From positions 8,089 through 72,088 of the forward strand of contig JBBAKL010000011.1 in NCBI GenBank assembly GCA_040403535.1: a stretch of 64,000 bases of DNA, written 5' to 3'. The stretch comes from JAHEYG01 sp040403535 (lineage in GTDB: Bacteria; Bacteroidota; Bacteroidia; B-17B0; Aurantibacillaceae). Under the pieces are notes generated by a model. That model saw only the letters and a program-made list of their open reading frames with translations, did no database searches and was not told the DNA's origin. Numbering within the stretch: position 1 is the stretch's first letter; every line of letters begins with the position of its first letter. Below are positions 15,889 to 24,050 of this stretch, piece by piece. Both the position numbers and the translations under genes were made by a program.

Positions 15889-17289
15889 TTAGAAAAGGTA
15901 GCGGAATAAGAGAAAGAGACTTCCCGAAAGAAGAATTGTTACCGGTAATGTTAATACCCAGGCTAATAAAATATTTCGAATTGTTCGTTTTTGGAGATTC
16001 TTTAATCCTTTTTTAGCAACCATGGTTCCGGCAATTCCTGATGATAACACATGTGTTGTGGAAACAGGTAATCCATTAAAGGAGGATAAGCCAACTGTTA
16101 TTGCGGCAACCATTTCGGCACTTGCACCTTGTGCATAACTCATATGCTGTTTACCAATTTTTTCCCCAACAGTTTTTACAATACGTTTCCAGCCGATCAT
16201 TGTTCCCAATCCAAGAGAAATGGAAATTAAAATAATTACCCATCTTGGCGCATAATCAGTTGCATCCTTAATGTTTTTTAGATCTTTTGTAATTTCAATT
16301 TTGTCGTTTTTGGAAATTGAAAAGTTTTGACTCTCTAAAATACTTTTCGTGTTCTTATGAATAATTAAAATATTCTTTCGCACATCAAATCGTTTGGCTT
16401 CTTCAATGTCATTACTCACTAACTTATCTTGAAGTATGTTTTTTATTTCAAAGCAGTTTGATTTAATGGTGTTATAAATTTTCTTTTCAGATAAAGAGAA
16501 TCGAGTGGTGTCTGATTTCAAAACAATTGATTCAATTCTAATTATTTTTTCCAATGACTCGTCCATTGGGCACGAATTGTTTAACGCGAAACGCGCAGGT
16601 AAAATACCTATTAATATAAGCATCATTAATCCAACACCTTTTTGTCCGTCGTTACTACCGTGTCCTAAACTTACCAGTGAGCATGTGGTAATTAAAATGC
16701 TCCTAATCCATAATGGAGGTTTTTTTCCGGGAATAGGTTCTTTATAAATCAATTCGTTTTTAATAGCTTGTTTAAACAAATACATCATTCCAATAGCCGC
16801 AGCGAATCCAAAGAAAGGAGAAATTAAAAGTGACAATCCAATTTCCTGAGCTTTGTGCCAATTAACTGCCGCGCCTTCTGAACCCGGAATAAAATTACAC
16901 GCAATACCTATTCCTAAAATGGAACCAATTAATGCATGGGAGCTGGAAGCAGGTAAACCTACATACCATGTTCCAAAATTCCATAGTATGGCGCTTAATA
17001 AAAGTGCAAATACCATAGCTAGTCCGTGCGCCAGATTTTGATCTACCAGTAATTCTACCGGTAATAAATTAACAATGCCCATGGCAACAGCAATACCTCC
17101 AATATTTACACCAATAAAATTCCAAATGCCACTCCAAATAACCGCGGTAGTTGGGCGCAGAGTGTTAGTGTAAATTACAGTAGCAACAGCATTAGCGGTA
17201 TCATGAAAGCCATTAATGAATTCAAATAAGCAAGCTAATAATATGCAAAACAAAAATAAAAAGAATAATCCGATTTCAAGACCAAACAT
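15889..17289 (-). CDS. inorganic phosphate transporter, PiT family (PiT2)
   Basis: A 466-residue paralogue of PiT1. The signatures GFHDTANAVATVIYTN and SLGHGSNDGQKGVG are intact. The membrane regions are close to those of PiT1. A segment of about 48 residues from ILISISLGLGTM to GASAEMVA is essentially identical, whereas the central soluble insert (about 240-340) has diverged strongly. The start is 3 bases after the stop of an aberrant OmpR-type regulator, so the two form an operon, and no Pho box lies between them. The pair may therefore be controlled differently from PiT1, for example as a constitutive or differently tuned carrier. Confidence 0.93.
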   Translation of the reverse strand: MFGLEIGLFFLFLFCILLACLFEFINGFHDTANAVATVIYTNTLRPTTAVIWSGIWNFIGVNIGGIAVAMGIVNLLPVELLVDQNLAHGLAMVFALLLSAILWNFGTWYVGLPASSSHALIGSILGIGIACNFIPGSEGAAVNWHKAQEIGLSLLISPFFGFAAAIGMMYLFKQAIKNELIYKEPIPGKKPPLWIRSILITTCSLVSLGHGSNDGQKGVGLMMLILIGILPARFALNNSCPMDESLEKIIRIESIVLKSDTTRFSLSEKKIYNTIKSNCFEIKNILQDKLVSNDIEEAKRFDVRKNILIIHKNTKSILESQNFSISKNDKIEITKDLKNIKDATDYAPRWVIILISISLGLGTMIGWKRIVKTVGEKIGKQHMSYAQGASAEMVAAITVGLSSFNGLPVSTTHVLSSGIAGTMVAKKGLKNLQKRTIRNILLAWVLTLPVTILLSGSLFLLFRYLF

Positions 17290-17292
17290 AAG

Positions 17293-17970
17293 TTAGTATT
17301 TTAGACTGTAACCTAAGCCCCGATATGTTTTTATAATATCTTCTCCCAGTTCTTTACGGATATTTCGGATATGAATATCGATGGTTCTTTTAGATGAAAT
17401 TTCTTTATTATTCCAAATTTCAGTAGCGATTTCGTCTTTTGAGAAAATTTTATTTGGATGTGAGAACAAGAGGTTAAGCAATTTAAACTCCAGGCGAGGT
17501 AAGGTATGAGGTTCTTTCCCTATATAAATTTTGTATTGTTCATGGTCAATAAAAAGTCCTTCATTGGAATTATTATTGTTAACAGGTCGTGTTCTTTTTA
17601 ATAATGCTTTAAATTTTGATTCAAAAATCAAAGCGTTTACCGGTATGTCTATAAATTCATGTGCGCCGGAATTGAGTGCGCTTATTTCAATAAAATCGTC
17701 GGCATTTGATGCACAGACAATAATAAAAGGTTGGTAATTTAAATTTTGGGACTTAATTTCTTTAATTACGGATATGGCATCGGTGTTGTCTAATTCCAGA
17801 TCAAGAATAATTACACTCGGCGAATCAAGAAGCAAAGCTTTTTCAAAGTCAATATACGAAGATGTAATATGAAGTATACATTGGAGTTTAGTTAAACTCT
17901 TTTTGTAGAACTCAATATTGTTCTGTGAGATCGAGTATATTAATACTATATTTTGCAAGTTGCTTAGCAA
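17293..17970 (-). CDS. OmpR-type response regulator with degenerate receiver
   Basis: A 225-residue protein with a receiver-like domain (1-120) and a C-terminal winged helix (about 135-225) with RTIDIHIRNIRKELG and TYRGLGYSL. The phospho-acceptor Asp57 is present (VIILDLE). The acidic pair is replaced by Tyr12-Ser13, the switch Thr/Ser by Ala87, and the conserved Lys by Ile109 (IDIPV). Normal Mg-dependent phosphorylation is therefore unlikely, and it may work as an atypical regulator. The start is TTG at 17970 (or TTG four codons later), because a stop precedes it directly. The start lies 10-12 bases after the terminator of the upstream gene. It is in an operon with PiT2. Confidence 0.85.
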   Translation of the reverse strand: MLSNLQNIVLIYSISQNNIEFYKKSLTKLQCILHITSSYIDFEKALLLDSPSVIILDLELDNTDAISVIKEIKSQNLNYQPFIIVCASNADDFIEISALNSGAHEFIDIPVNALIFESKFKALLKRTRPVNNNNSNEGLFIDHEQYKIYIGKEPHTLPRLEFKLLNLLFSHPNKIFSKDEIATEIWNNKEISSKRTIDIHIRNIRKELGEDIIKTYRGLGYSLKY

Positions 17971-17982
17971 TTAAAGGGATAA

Positions 17983-18015
17983 AAAAAGCCTGTTTATTTA
18001 CTAAACAGGCTTTTT
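17983..18015 (-). terminator. intrinsic terminator of the beta-helix gene
   Basis: A perfect 14-bp stem (17983-17996 with 18002-18015, loop TTTAC), with a core of GCCTGTTTA and a T tract on the minus strand. It lies 13 bases after the stop of the T9SS beta-helix gene and 12 bases before the TTG start of the response regulator. Confidence 0.9.
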
Positions 18016-18028
18016 AATTTATAAGGAA

Positions 18029-19675
18029 TTACTTATTAACTACCATTTTAATTGTTTCGGTAGTTGTTCCGTTACTGATGGTTACAAAATAAATTCCGGA
18101 AGCTAACTGATCGCCATTTACAGGTAATAAATTTAAACCTTCCATTACTTTATAATTAGAGTAAGGTTGAGCCATTAATTGTCCTGTAATTGAATAAACC
18201 GAAATAGTTAAGTCAAATGATGAGTTGGCGTTAATCATGATGTTTGCTTCACCGTTTGAAGGATTAGGATACAAGGCTAATTCTTTTACAAATTCATTTA
18301 AGTTGTTTACAGCTAAAACACCTCCTGATACAAAAGCAGGGTCTCCAAAATTTGCTCCGTTTGCTACTAATGTGTTGGTTGAAACAGGACGGTAATCCGG
18401 TGAAGTATAATTGTAAGGAGTAGTTAAAATATTAGCTGAGGTGGTAAGTGAATCGTTAGCGTTTGCGCCAAACCATGCAGCTATTGTAAATGTACTTCCA
18501 GTATTAATTTCAACAACTTTAGGCGTAATACCTGAAGTTTGTGCAATTACATTGTGTTTGAATTTTAAAATATTATTGGAAGCATTGCTTTCGCACGCAG
18601 TACCATCAATGTGTATTCCGTTTTTAAAATCCATAAAAATCGAATTGAAAACCTGCATTGCAGTATTTCTTCTTAAACGTAAGCCGCGACGATATCCACT
18701 TGCAATTAATTGTGCAGAGTTACCACGATACGGACCAATGGCTGTGATATTTGAAAATACTGCACGTGTTTGTGGAGTTGCTGCTGTTCCACCTGCATCG
18801 TTATCACATTCAAAACCTTCAGAAGTTGAAATTGTAGGATTATCAGCTAAAGCAGGATCGCGAACAATTAATCCGAATTGTACATTGCCTCTAAATCCGT
18901 TATCACAATCAAAGTCATCATCTAAATTTCTGAAAGAAACAAGGTGTTTACAATCAACAGTTCCGCCAAACCACTCAAACGCATCGTCATTTGTGAAGGA
19001 AGTTTGAACATAATCTATTTGAGTCCCTTTACCAACAGAACCCATGGTTAAGCCATTGATTTCTTTGTTTGTTTGATAGGCATACCCTCCAAATTCTATT
19101 CTAACATATTTTAAGGAACCTGAATTATCATTGTCGTTAGTTCCTCCATGTTCCGAGTTCGTTCCTACAGGTAAACCTTCAATATTACCTAGACCTCCAG
19201 GCAAGTTATTAGTTGCTCTGCCTAAAATAATTATGCCACCCCAATCACCAACTCCGCGAGAACCGGGAGCTTTATCTGAAGTGAAAACAATTGGCTGATT
19301 AACAGTTCCGTTTGCGATAAGTTGAGTTCCCTTAGTCATTATTAAGCTTGAGCCTAAAATTGTACTTGATCCACGAATAATAACGCCCGGCTGAATAGTT
19401 AATACAGCGTTATTAGTTACATAAATTTGTCCTGCTAATAACACTGTTTGCCCTGTTGCCCAAGTTGTATTACTTGTAATGTTAGCGCTAACAGTAACTG
19501 TAGGAGCTGGATAAACTTTATTTTGAGGATCCCATTCTGTCCATGTGTCAGTCCACATAGCTGTAGGGGCTGGAGCAAATGCTCCTTTGTGTGTTGTTGC
19601 TGTCCAAAAGCCGGTTTGAGCAACACCAGAAGTGATTGCAAAGGCCAGGAATAATGTTTTGTAAATTCTTTTCAT
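18029..19675 (-). CDS. T9SS-secreted beta-helix protein
   Basis: A 548-residue secreted protein. A signal peptide ends near residue 20 (GVAQ). The body (about 60-440) is a beta-helix-like repeat with VLAGQIYVTNNAVLTIQPGVIIRGS, GDWGGIIILGRA, KYVRIEFGGY and FEWFGGTVDCKHLV. The C-terminal 80 residues are a type A T9SS sorting domain (LALYPNPSNGEANI ... GIYFVTISNG ... IKMVVNK), so it is exported and surface-attached or released. Relatives are sometimes mislabelled multidrug transporter, but no membrane segments are present. Many acidic loops (NDNDNSG, DDDFDCDNG) suggest metal binding. It is flanked by the response regulator and the TonB receptor, with TTAAC repeats upstream, so a role in phosphate or organophosphate capture is inferred. 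Confidence 0.85.
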   Translation of the reverse strand: MKRIYKTLFLAFAITSGVAQTGFWTATTHKGAFAPAPTAMWTDTWTEWDPQNKVYPAPTVTVSANITSNTTWATGQTVLLAGQIYVTNNAVLTIQPGVIIRGSSTILGSSLIMTKGTQLIANGTVNQPIVFTSDKAPGSRGVGDWGGIIILGRATNNLPGGLGNIEGLPVGTNSEHGGTNDNDNSGSLKYVRIEFGGYAYQTNKEINGLTMGSVGKGTQIDYVQTSFTNDDAFEWFGGTVDCKHLVSFRNLDDDFDCDNGFRGNVQFGLIVRDPALADNPTISTSEGFECDNDAGGTAATPQTRAVFSNITAIGPYRGNSAQLIASGYRRGLRLRRNTAMQVFNSIFMDFKNGIHIDGTACESNASNNILKFKHNVIAQTSGITPKVVEINTGSTFTIAAWFGANANDSLTTSANILTTPYNYTSPDYRPVSTNTLVANGANFGDPAFVSGGVLAVNNLNEFVKELALYPNPSNGEANIMINANSSFDLTISVYSITGQLMAQPYSNYKVMEGLNLLPVNGDQLASGIYFVTISNGTTTETIKMVVNK

Positions 19676-19695
19676 TGTGTATAAATTTTAAGATG

Positions 19696-19740
19696 CAAAT
19701 TAAGCTTGAGAGCTTTATTTGAGAGTTAAATGCCTGTTAG
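19696..19740 (-). promoter_or_regulatory. beta-helix gene promoter with candidate Pho box
   Basis: On the minus strand, TTAATTTG (19696-19703, one mismatch to TAnnTTTG) lies 20 bases before the ATG. Twenty-one bases further upstream are TTAAC (19725-19729) and CTAAC (19736-19740), 11 bases apart, with a weaker unit at 19746-19750. The layout matches the PiT1 and porin promoters. Confidence 0.55.
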
Positions 19741-19788
19741 CAAATGTTTATACTTAGATTAACTCAATGTTATGATAAACCAAGCTAA

Positions 19789-19830
19789 TTAACATATTGG
19801 TAACACTCCTTAGCTTAATGTTTAATTAAC
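19789..19830 (+). promoter_or_regulatory. TTAAC-type repeats upstream of the small divergent gene
   Basis: On the plus strand, TTAAC (19789) and GTAAC (19800) are 11 bases apart, and TTAAT (19815) and TTAAC (19826) are again 11 apart, upstream of the 133-residue gene. The distance to a -7-like element does not match the 20-21 bases seen at the other promoters, so this is a weaker candidate box. Confidence 0.35.
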
Positions 19831-19884
19831 GTATATTTTACATAAACTATTCAGATTAATTTACATTTTTGTAAAAAATCAATT

Positions 19885-20286
19885 ATGGCACTTAGTACAA
19901 AAGATTTATTAATAAAAAACCAAACAGCTTTCAAGCACAATTTCTATATAGAGTCTGTTTACCTTTCTTATTCTTTAATTAACCGGGAGCTAAAACACAT
20001 TATTCAAAAAGAGAAAATTGCCCAATCTACGCATCAAATGAAGCTGAGTGATGCAATTAAGCAAATGAAAATTGTATACGAAAAGAATCCACTCTTTACC
20101 AAAAAGCTTAAGAAATCAATTTTTAAAGGCATATGCGAATTTAATAGTGAGTACAAGCTTGTTACCAAGGAAATGAAATATCATTATCCTGAAATACAAT
20201 TAAAAAACTGTGCTAAGAAAGGGTTGGATGTTTTAGTTAAACTCAATACATCCTTAATAAAGTTACACTTTAATTCTAAAACTTAA
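19885..20286 (+). CDS. hypothetical small basic helical protein
   Basis: 133 residues with no signal peptide or membrane segment, a high Lys content and predicted mostly helical structure (for example SLINRELKHIIQKEKIAQ and KLSDAIKQMKIVYEKN). I do not recognise a family. It is transcribed away from the beta-helix gene across a 209-base region with TTAAC repeats on both strands, and its end overlaps the TonB receptor gene by 11 bases (convergent). Its position in the phosphate island suggests a phosphate-related role. The absence of other genes on its strand for 12 kb supports a real, separately controlled gene. Confidence 0.7.
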   Translation: MALSTKDLLIKNQTAFKHNFYIESVYLSYSLINRELKHIIQKEKIAQSTHQMKLSDAIKQMKIVYEKNPLFTKKLKKSIFKGICEFNSEYKLVTKEMKYHYPEIQLKNCAKKGLDVLVKLNTSLIKLHFNSKT

Positions 20287-23185
20287 AGCTTAGTTGAAGA
20301 GAATAAGTTGTGCCATATTCTCTTATCCAAATCAAATCATCTTTTCCTTTATCAAGTTTGTTTTCAGGATGAAAAACACTGTTTTGATAAAAATATTGCT
20401 TTTGTGATTTGGCCAATATATCTTTTATATTGAAACGGATGTCAAGTTTATTTTTAAAGAAAGATTTAGTAAACTGTAAATCTACTACTGTTCTTCCGTT
20501 TTCCCACAACGAGGGTTCAACACTGTTACCTACAAAATAAATTCTTTCACCAACTCTATTTACTACACCACTTACACTATATCCTAAATCGTTATCAATA
20601 TAAGAGATACCTCCATTAATTACGTAAGGTGATTGACCCTGTAGAGGTCGGGATACAGCACCAACTTGATTAGATAAATCCACTTCCGATTTAATGTATG
20701 CAAAGTTGGTAAAAACAGAAAGGTTATTCAAAAATTTAATTGAGTCTAACTTAAAGATGGAGCCTATTATCAGACGATACTCAATTTCAAAACCATAGTT
20801 TTTAGCTTTTATGGCATTACTATAAGCCAACTCATCATTATTTCCATTTCCGGTTAATAACACTTGTTCGATTGGATTATGAAACTGTTTATAAAACAAT
20901 GATCCTGATATTAACTGCCCACGTCCGGGGTAATATTCGTAACGTAAATCATAGTTATCAATAAGTGCTCTTTGAAGAGTGTCGTTTCCTTGAAGCAAGT
21001 ATAAAGTGTTGAAATCAAAAAACGCGAACGGTGCAACTTCTCTGAATTCTGGTCGATTTAGTGTTCTTGAATAACTTACTCTTATATTTTGTTTATCGGT
21101 TAATGAAAAAATTAAATTTACAGATGGCAAAAAGTCAGTTACTGTTGTGTCTGTACTTAAAGTGTCACCATTATCCCTTTTAGCATGTAGTTTTTGATTA
21201 TAACTTTCAACTCGTACACCATAAACCGCCCTGAACCATTCTTTAAATTTAGTATCAAGCATTAAATAGCCTGCATATAAAGTGGATGAAGCGGCATAAC
21301 GGTCAGAGAATTTTGTAGCATCTGTCAATTTGAATCCTCCTTTACCAGGGAAACCTGGAGCGGGAGAAGGAGAAATTATACCCATATTTTGAGCAGAATA
21401 AATTTCACCTTCTGATTGCAGTAATAAACTGTCATTAAAACTATAGGCTTGTCCTGCTTGGCCATATTTAGTGTAACCTAACTGACGAGCTTCAAATATG
21501 CGATTTCTATTTTGATACATTCCGCCTATTTTAATTTCGGTTTTTAAATTTTCATTTAATCTAAACTGACGTGAGATATCTGTTTTAAAACTTTTAATGT
21601 TTTCGTTTGTACTGGACCAGAACATTCCCCCTCCATAATCTGGACCAACATTAGCAAAGGACATATTAGCCTGATAAGCGGTGTCCCAAGGGTTTGGATC
21701 GAACGGATCGTTAAATGATTTGAATCGCGTATAAATGCTTCTTCTGAGATTAGGAATGCTTCTTTTAACATCACTATAAGAACCTACCCAAGTAACTTTA
21801 ATTTTCGGTTTAGAAAAATAATGATCTCCGTTAAGCTGAGAAGACATTATTTGATTACTTGTAAACCAAAATGCAGTTGACTTTATTAAACTTGGATTTG
21901 ATTCAGATACGTTTAATGCACCTTCACGACGAATAGTGCGGTCATCTGAATTAATGCTATAAAGATTTTTTAAACTGATTGAATGATTTTCGTTTAGCTT
22001 AAGTGAAAGATTAAACAAGGCACCCGCCAAAGTTTCAACACTATAAGTTTCGTCTATGAAGTCTTTTTCTTGCTGAGAGGCAATGCTAATATCAGGACTA
22101 TTAATAAATGAATTCCGTTTAGTGGTATAGAAATTGTTGGTACGGTTATGAGACAAGGATAAAAGAACCCCAAAAAAATCCTTTTCTTTTCGTTTAAAGT
22201 TATATCCACCTGCCAATTGGAAAGATGAGTTAGGAGCAAAGGTTTTTTCATATGAATTCCAGTCACCCGAGTTAGTGTTTTGTGCTAATTTTGCCTGTTC
22301 ATGGATATCAGATGGAAATGATCCATATTGAGGAATAGACCCCGGCATAGCGCGAGCGCCATCATCAATTCCTAGCCAATCGAGTGAGCCACCTTTGTAA
22401 TACATTTGTTTTTTACCTGTTGTTAAGGTGTTATATCCACCACCTGCTGAAACAGAAATGAAATTCTTTTCCGGAATATTTTTTGTGTTTACTTCAATTA
22501 TTCCTCCGGCAAAATCACCCGGCATGTCTGGTCGGGCTGTTTTAGTAATAATTAAATTATCAAGCATATTGGCTGGGAATATATCAAACGCGAATGCTTT
22601 TTTATCGCTTTCAGAGCTGGGTAATGGTGCTCCGTTCATATAAGAAACATTGTACCGATCGTTTAATCCCCTTACAATCGCAAACTTGTTATCCTGTATA
22701 CTTGCGCCACTTACGCGTTTAAGCACATCTCCAGTACTTTTATCCGGCGTGCGTTTAATGGTTTCAGCCGATACCCCGTCGCTTACACTAACATTGTTTT
22801 TTTGCATTAATGTTAATGCGGCGGTATTTTCTTTCGCAATTTCTACGGTAACGGTTACCTCCTGAAGGTTTTGTGAAGAAGATGTTTCAAGTGGCACATT
22901 AACATTGGTAACATCGTTGGCTTTTACTTCAATACCGGTTAGTTTTTTTGTATCGTATGATATATAACTTACTATTAAAGTAACTTTGCCAACAGCTACA
23001 TTATTAATTGAGAAATTTCCGTCAAAATCGGCACTTGCCCCTTTTGTTGTTCCTTCTATAACTGCAGTAGCTCCCGGTAATGTTTCTCCCGTTTTAGCAT
23101 CAATAATTTTACCGGTAATTTTACCTGTTTGAGAAAATCCTGTTACACACATCAATAAAAACAGGCCACTTAAAATCTTTTTCAT
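20276..23185 (-). CDS. TonB-dependent outer-membrane receptor (SusC-like, without SusD)
   Basis: A 969-residue receptor. A signal peptide ends CVTGFSQ. A carboxypeptidase-regulatory-like domain (about 20-110: GKITGKIIDAKTGETLPGATAVIEGT) is followed by a plug domain (about 120-250, with RVSGASIQDNKFAIVRGLNDRYNVSYMNG and DNLIITKTARPDMPGDFAGGIIEV) and a 22-strand-type barrel ending in YSLQLSFKF. No SusD-like lipoprotein gene is adjacent, so it is not a standard glycan-import pair. The ladder of four TTAA units upstream and the phosphate neighbours suggest uptake of phosphate or a phosphorylated compound. The substrate is not proven. Confidence 0.88.
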   Translation of the reverse strand: MKKILSGLFLLMCVTGFSQTGKITGKIIDAKTGETLPGATAVIEGTTKGASADFDGNFSINNVAVGKVTLIVSYISYDTKKLTGIEVKANDVTNVNVPLETSSSQNLQEVTVTVEIAKENTAALTLMQKNNVSVSDGVSAETIKRTPDKSTGDVLKRVSGASIQDNKFAIVRGLNDRYNVSYMNGAPLPSSESDKKAFAFDIFPANMLDNLIITKTARPDMPGDFAGGIIEVNTKNIPEKNFISVSAGGGYNTLTTGKKQMYYKGGSLDWLGIDDGARAMPGSIPQYGSFPSDIHEQAKLAQNTNSGDWNSYEKTFAPNSSFQLAGGYNFKRKEKDFFGVLLSLSHNRTNNFYTTKRNSFINSPDISIASQQEKDFIDETYSVETLAGALFNLSLKLNENHSISLKNLYSINSDDRTIRREGALNVSESNPSLIKSTAFWFTSNQIMSSQLNGDHYFSKPKIKVTWVGSYSDVKRSIPNLRRSIYTRFKSFNDPFDPNPWDTAYQANMSFANVGPDYGGGMFWSSTNENIKSFKTDISRQFRLNENLKTEIKIGGMYQNRNRIFEARQLGYTKYGQAGQAYSFNDSLLLQSEGEIYSAQNMGIISPSPAPGFPGKGGFKLTDATKFSDRYAASSTLYAGYLMLDTKFKEWFRAVYGVRVESYNQKLHAKRDNGDTLSTDTTVTDFLPSVNLIFSLTDKQNIRVSYSRTLNRPEFREVAPFAFFDFNTLYLLQGNDTLQRALIDNYDLRYEYYPGRGQLISGSLFYKQFHNPIEQVLLTGNGNNDELAYSNAIKAKNYGFEIEYRLIIGSIFKLDSIKFLNNLSVFTNFAYIKSEVDLSNQVGAVSRPLQGQSPYVINGGISYIDNDLGYSVSGVVNRVGERIYFVGNSVEPSLWENGRTVVDLQFTKSFFKNKLDIRFNIKDILAKSQKQYFYQNSVFHPENKLDKGKDDLIWIREYGTTYSLQLSFKF

Positions 23186-23204
23186 TTGTTCAATAATTAC
23201 GACA

Positions 23205-23260
23205 CAAAAGAATAAACATAGTTTAAGGATATCTTAACTTTAATGTTAAGCGAAAGTTAA
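23205..23260 (-). promoter_or_regulatory. TonB receptor promoter with candidate Pho box
   Basis: On the minus strand, TTCTTTTG (23205-23212, one mismatch to TAnnTTTG) lies 19 bases before the ATG. Upstream are four TTAA cores at 23223, 23234, 23246 and 23257, spaced 11, 12 and 11 bases. The three distal units read TTAAC or TTAAG. The unit starting at 23233 is 20 bases from the -7-like element. Confidence 0.65.
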
Positions 23261-23338
23261 TTATTGGCACTTTCTGTAAACATTATTTAAAGTTAATTTA
23301 ACACTAAACGGGGCTATTTAAATTAATTTAGTGCCATA

Positions 23339-23346
23339 TAAATTTG
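23339..23346 (+). promoter_or_regulatory. possible promoter of the PhoB-type regulator
   Basis: TAAATTTG matches TAnnTTTG exactly and ends 5 bases before the ATG at 23352. If used, the transcript would be leaderless or nearly so. No -33 element was assigned. Confidence 0.35.
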
Positions 23347-23351
23347 ATAGA

Positions 23352-24035
23352 ATGAGTAACTCAAACAGAATATTGCTGGTAGATGATGAAGAAGATATTC
23401 TGAATTTTTTATCTTACAATTTAAAAAAGGAAGGATACGAGGTTTATACTGCATTAAATGGTCAAGACGGCATCGAATTGGCAAAAAAACATAAGCCCGA
23501 TTTAATTGTACTGGATGTAATGATGCCTGAAATGGATGGCATTGAAACTTGCCGGATTTTACGAGAGAATAAAGAAATAGGGAATACCTTAATTGTATTT
23601 TTAAGTGCCAGAAGCGAAGATTATACACAAATAGCAGGGTTTGATTCGGGTGCCGACGATTATATAACCAAGCCGGTTAAACCGCGGGTGTTTATAAGCA
23701 GAATAAAAGCTTTATTACGCAGAGTAAGCAGCGATTCTCCTAAGACAGAAAAAGTGCTGGAGTTTGGTGAGATAAAAATTGATCTGGAAAAGTACATGGT
23801 ATATAAAAACGGATCGGAAATTGTTTTGCCAAAAAAAGAATTTAAACTACTTGAACTGTTAGTTTCTAAACCAGGAAAAGTTTTTACGCGTGAGTTTATT
23901 TTGGAAAAAATATGGGGCGATGAAGTGGTGGTTGGCGACAGAACCATTGATGTGCATATCCGTAAACTGCGTGAAAAACTTGGAGAAGAAAATATTAAAA
24001 CCGTTAAAGGTGTAGGATATAAATTTGAATTTTAG
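23352..24035 (+). CDS. OmpR/PhoB-type response regulator
   Basis: A 227-residue regulator with an intact receiver: acidic pair Asp11-Asp12 (LLVDDEED), phospho-acceptor Asp55 (IVLDVMMPE), Ser in FLSARSED and Lys in ITKPVKP. A winged-helix domain with RTIDVHIRKLREKLG and TVKGVGYKFEF follows. I chose ATG 23352 because the receiver starts there; a GTG at 23331 in frame would overlap the promoter-like octamer. No histidine kinase gene is adjacent. It is divergent from the TonB receptor and its TTAAC ladder, so it is the best local candidate for the Pho-box-binding factor, but a true PhoB assignment needs a test. Confidence 0.9.
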   Translation: MSNSNRILLVDDEEDILNFLSYNLKKEGYEVYTALNGQDGIELAKKHKPDLIVLDVMMPEMDGIETCRILRENKEIGNTLIVFLSARSEDYTQIAGFDSGADDYITKPVKPRVFISRIKALLRRVSSDSPKTEKVLEFGEIKIDLEKYMVYKNGSEIVLPKKEFKLLELLVSKPGKVFTREFILEKIWGDEVVVGDRTIDVHIRKLREKLGEENIKTVKGVGYKFEF

Positions 24036-24050
24036 TTTATGATGATCAAC

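Noticed and set aside
18441..19007. 188-codon open frame on the plus strand
   Set aside because: It lies wholly antisense to the T9SS beta-helix gene, has no plausible domain and looks like a frame kept open by composition of the real gene.
18029..19675. Multidrug transporter annotation for the beta-helix protein
   Set aside because: There are no membrane segments; a signal peptide, a beta-helix body and a T9SS sorting domain are visible instead.
20276..23185. Polysaccharide utilisation locus
   Set aside because: A SusC-like receptor is present but there is no SusD homologue, glycoside hydrolase or hybrid regulator beside it.
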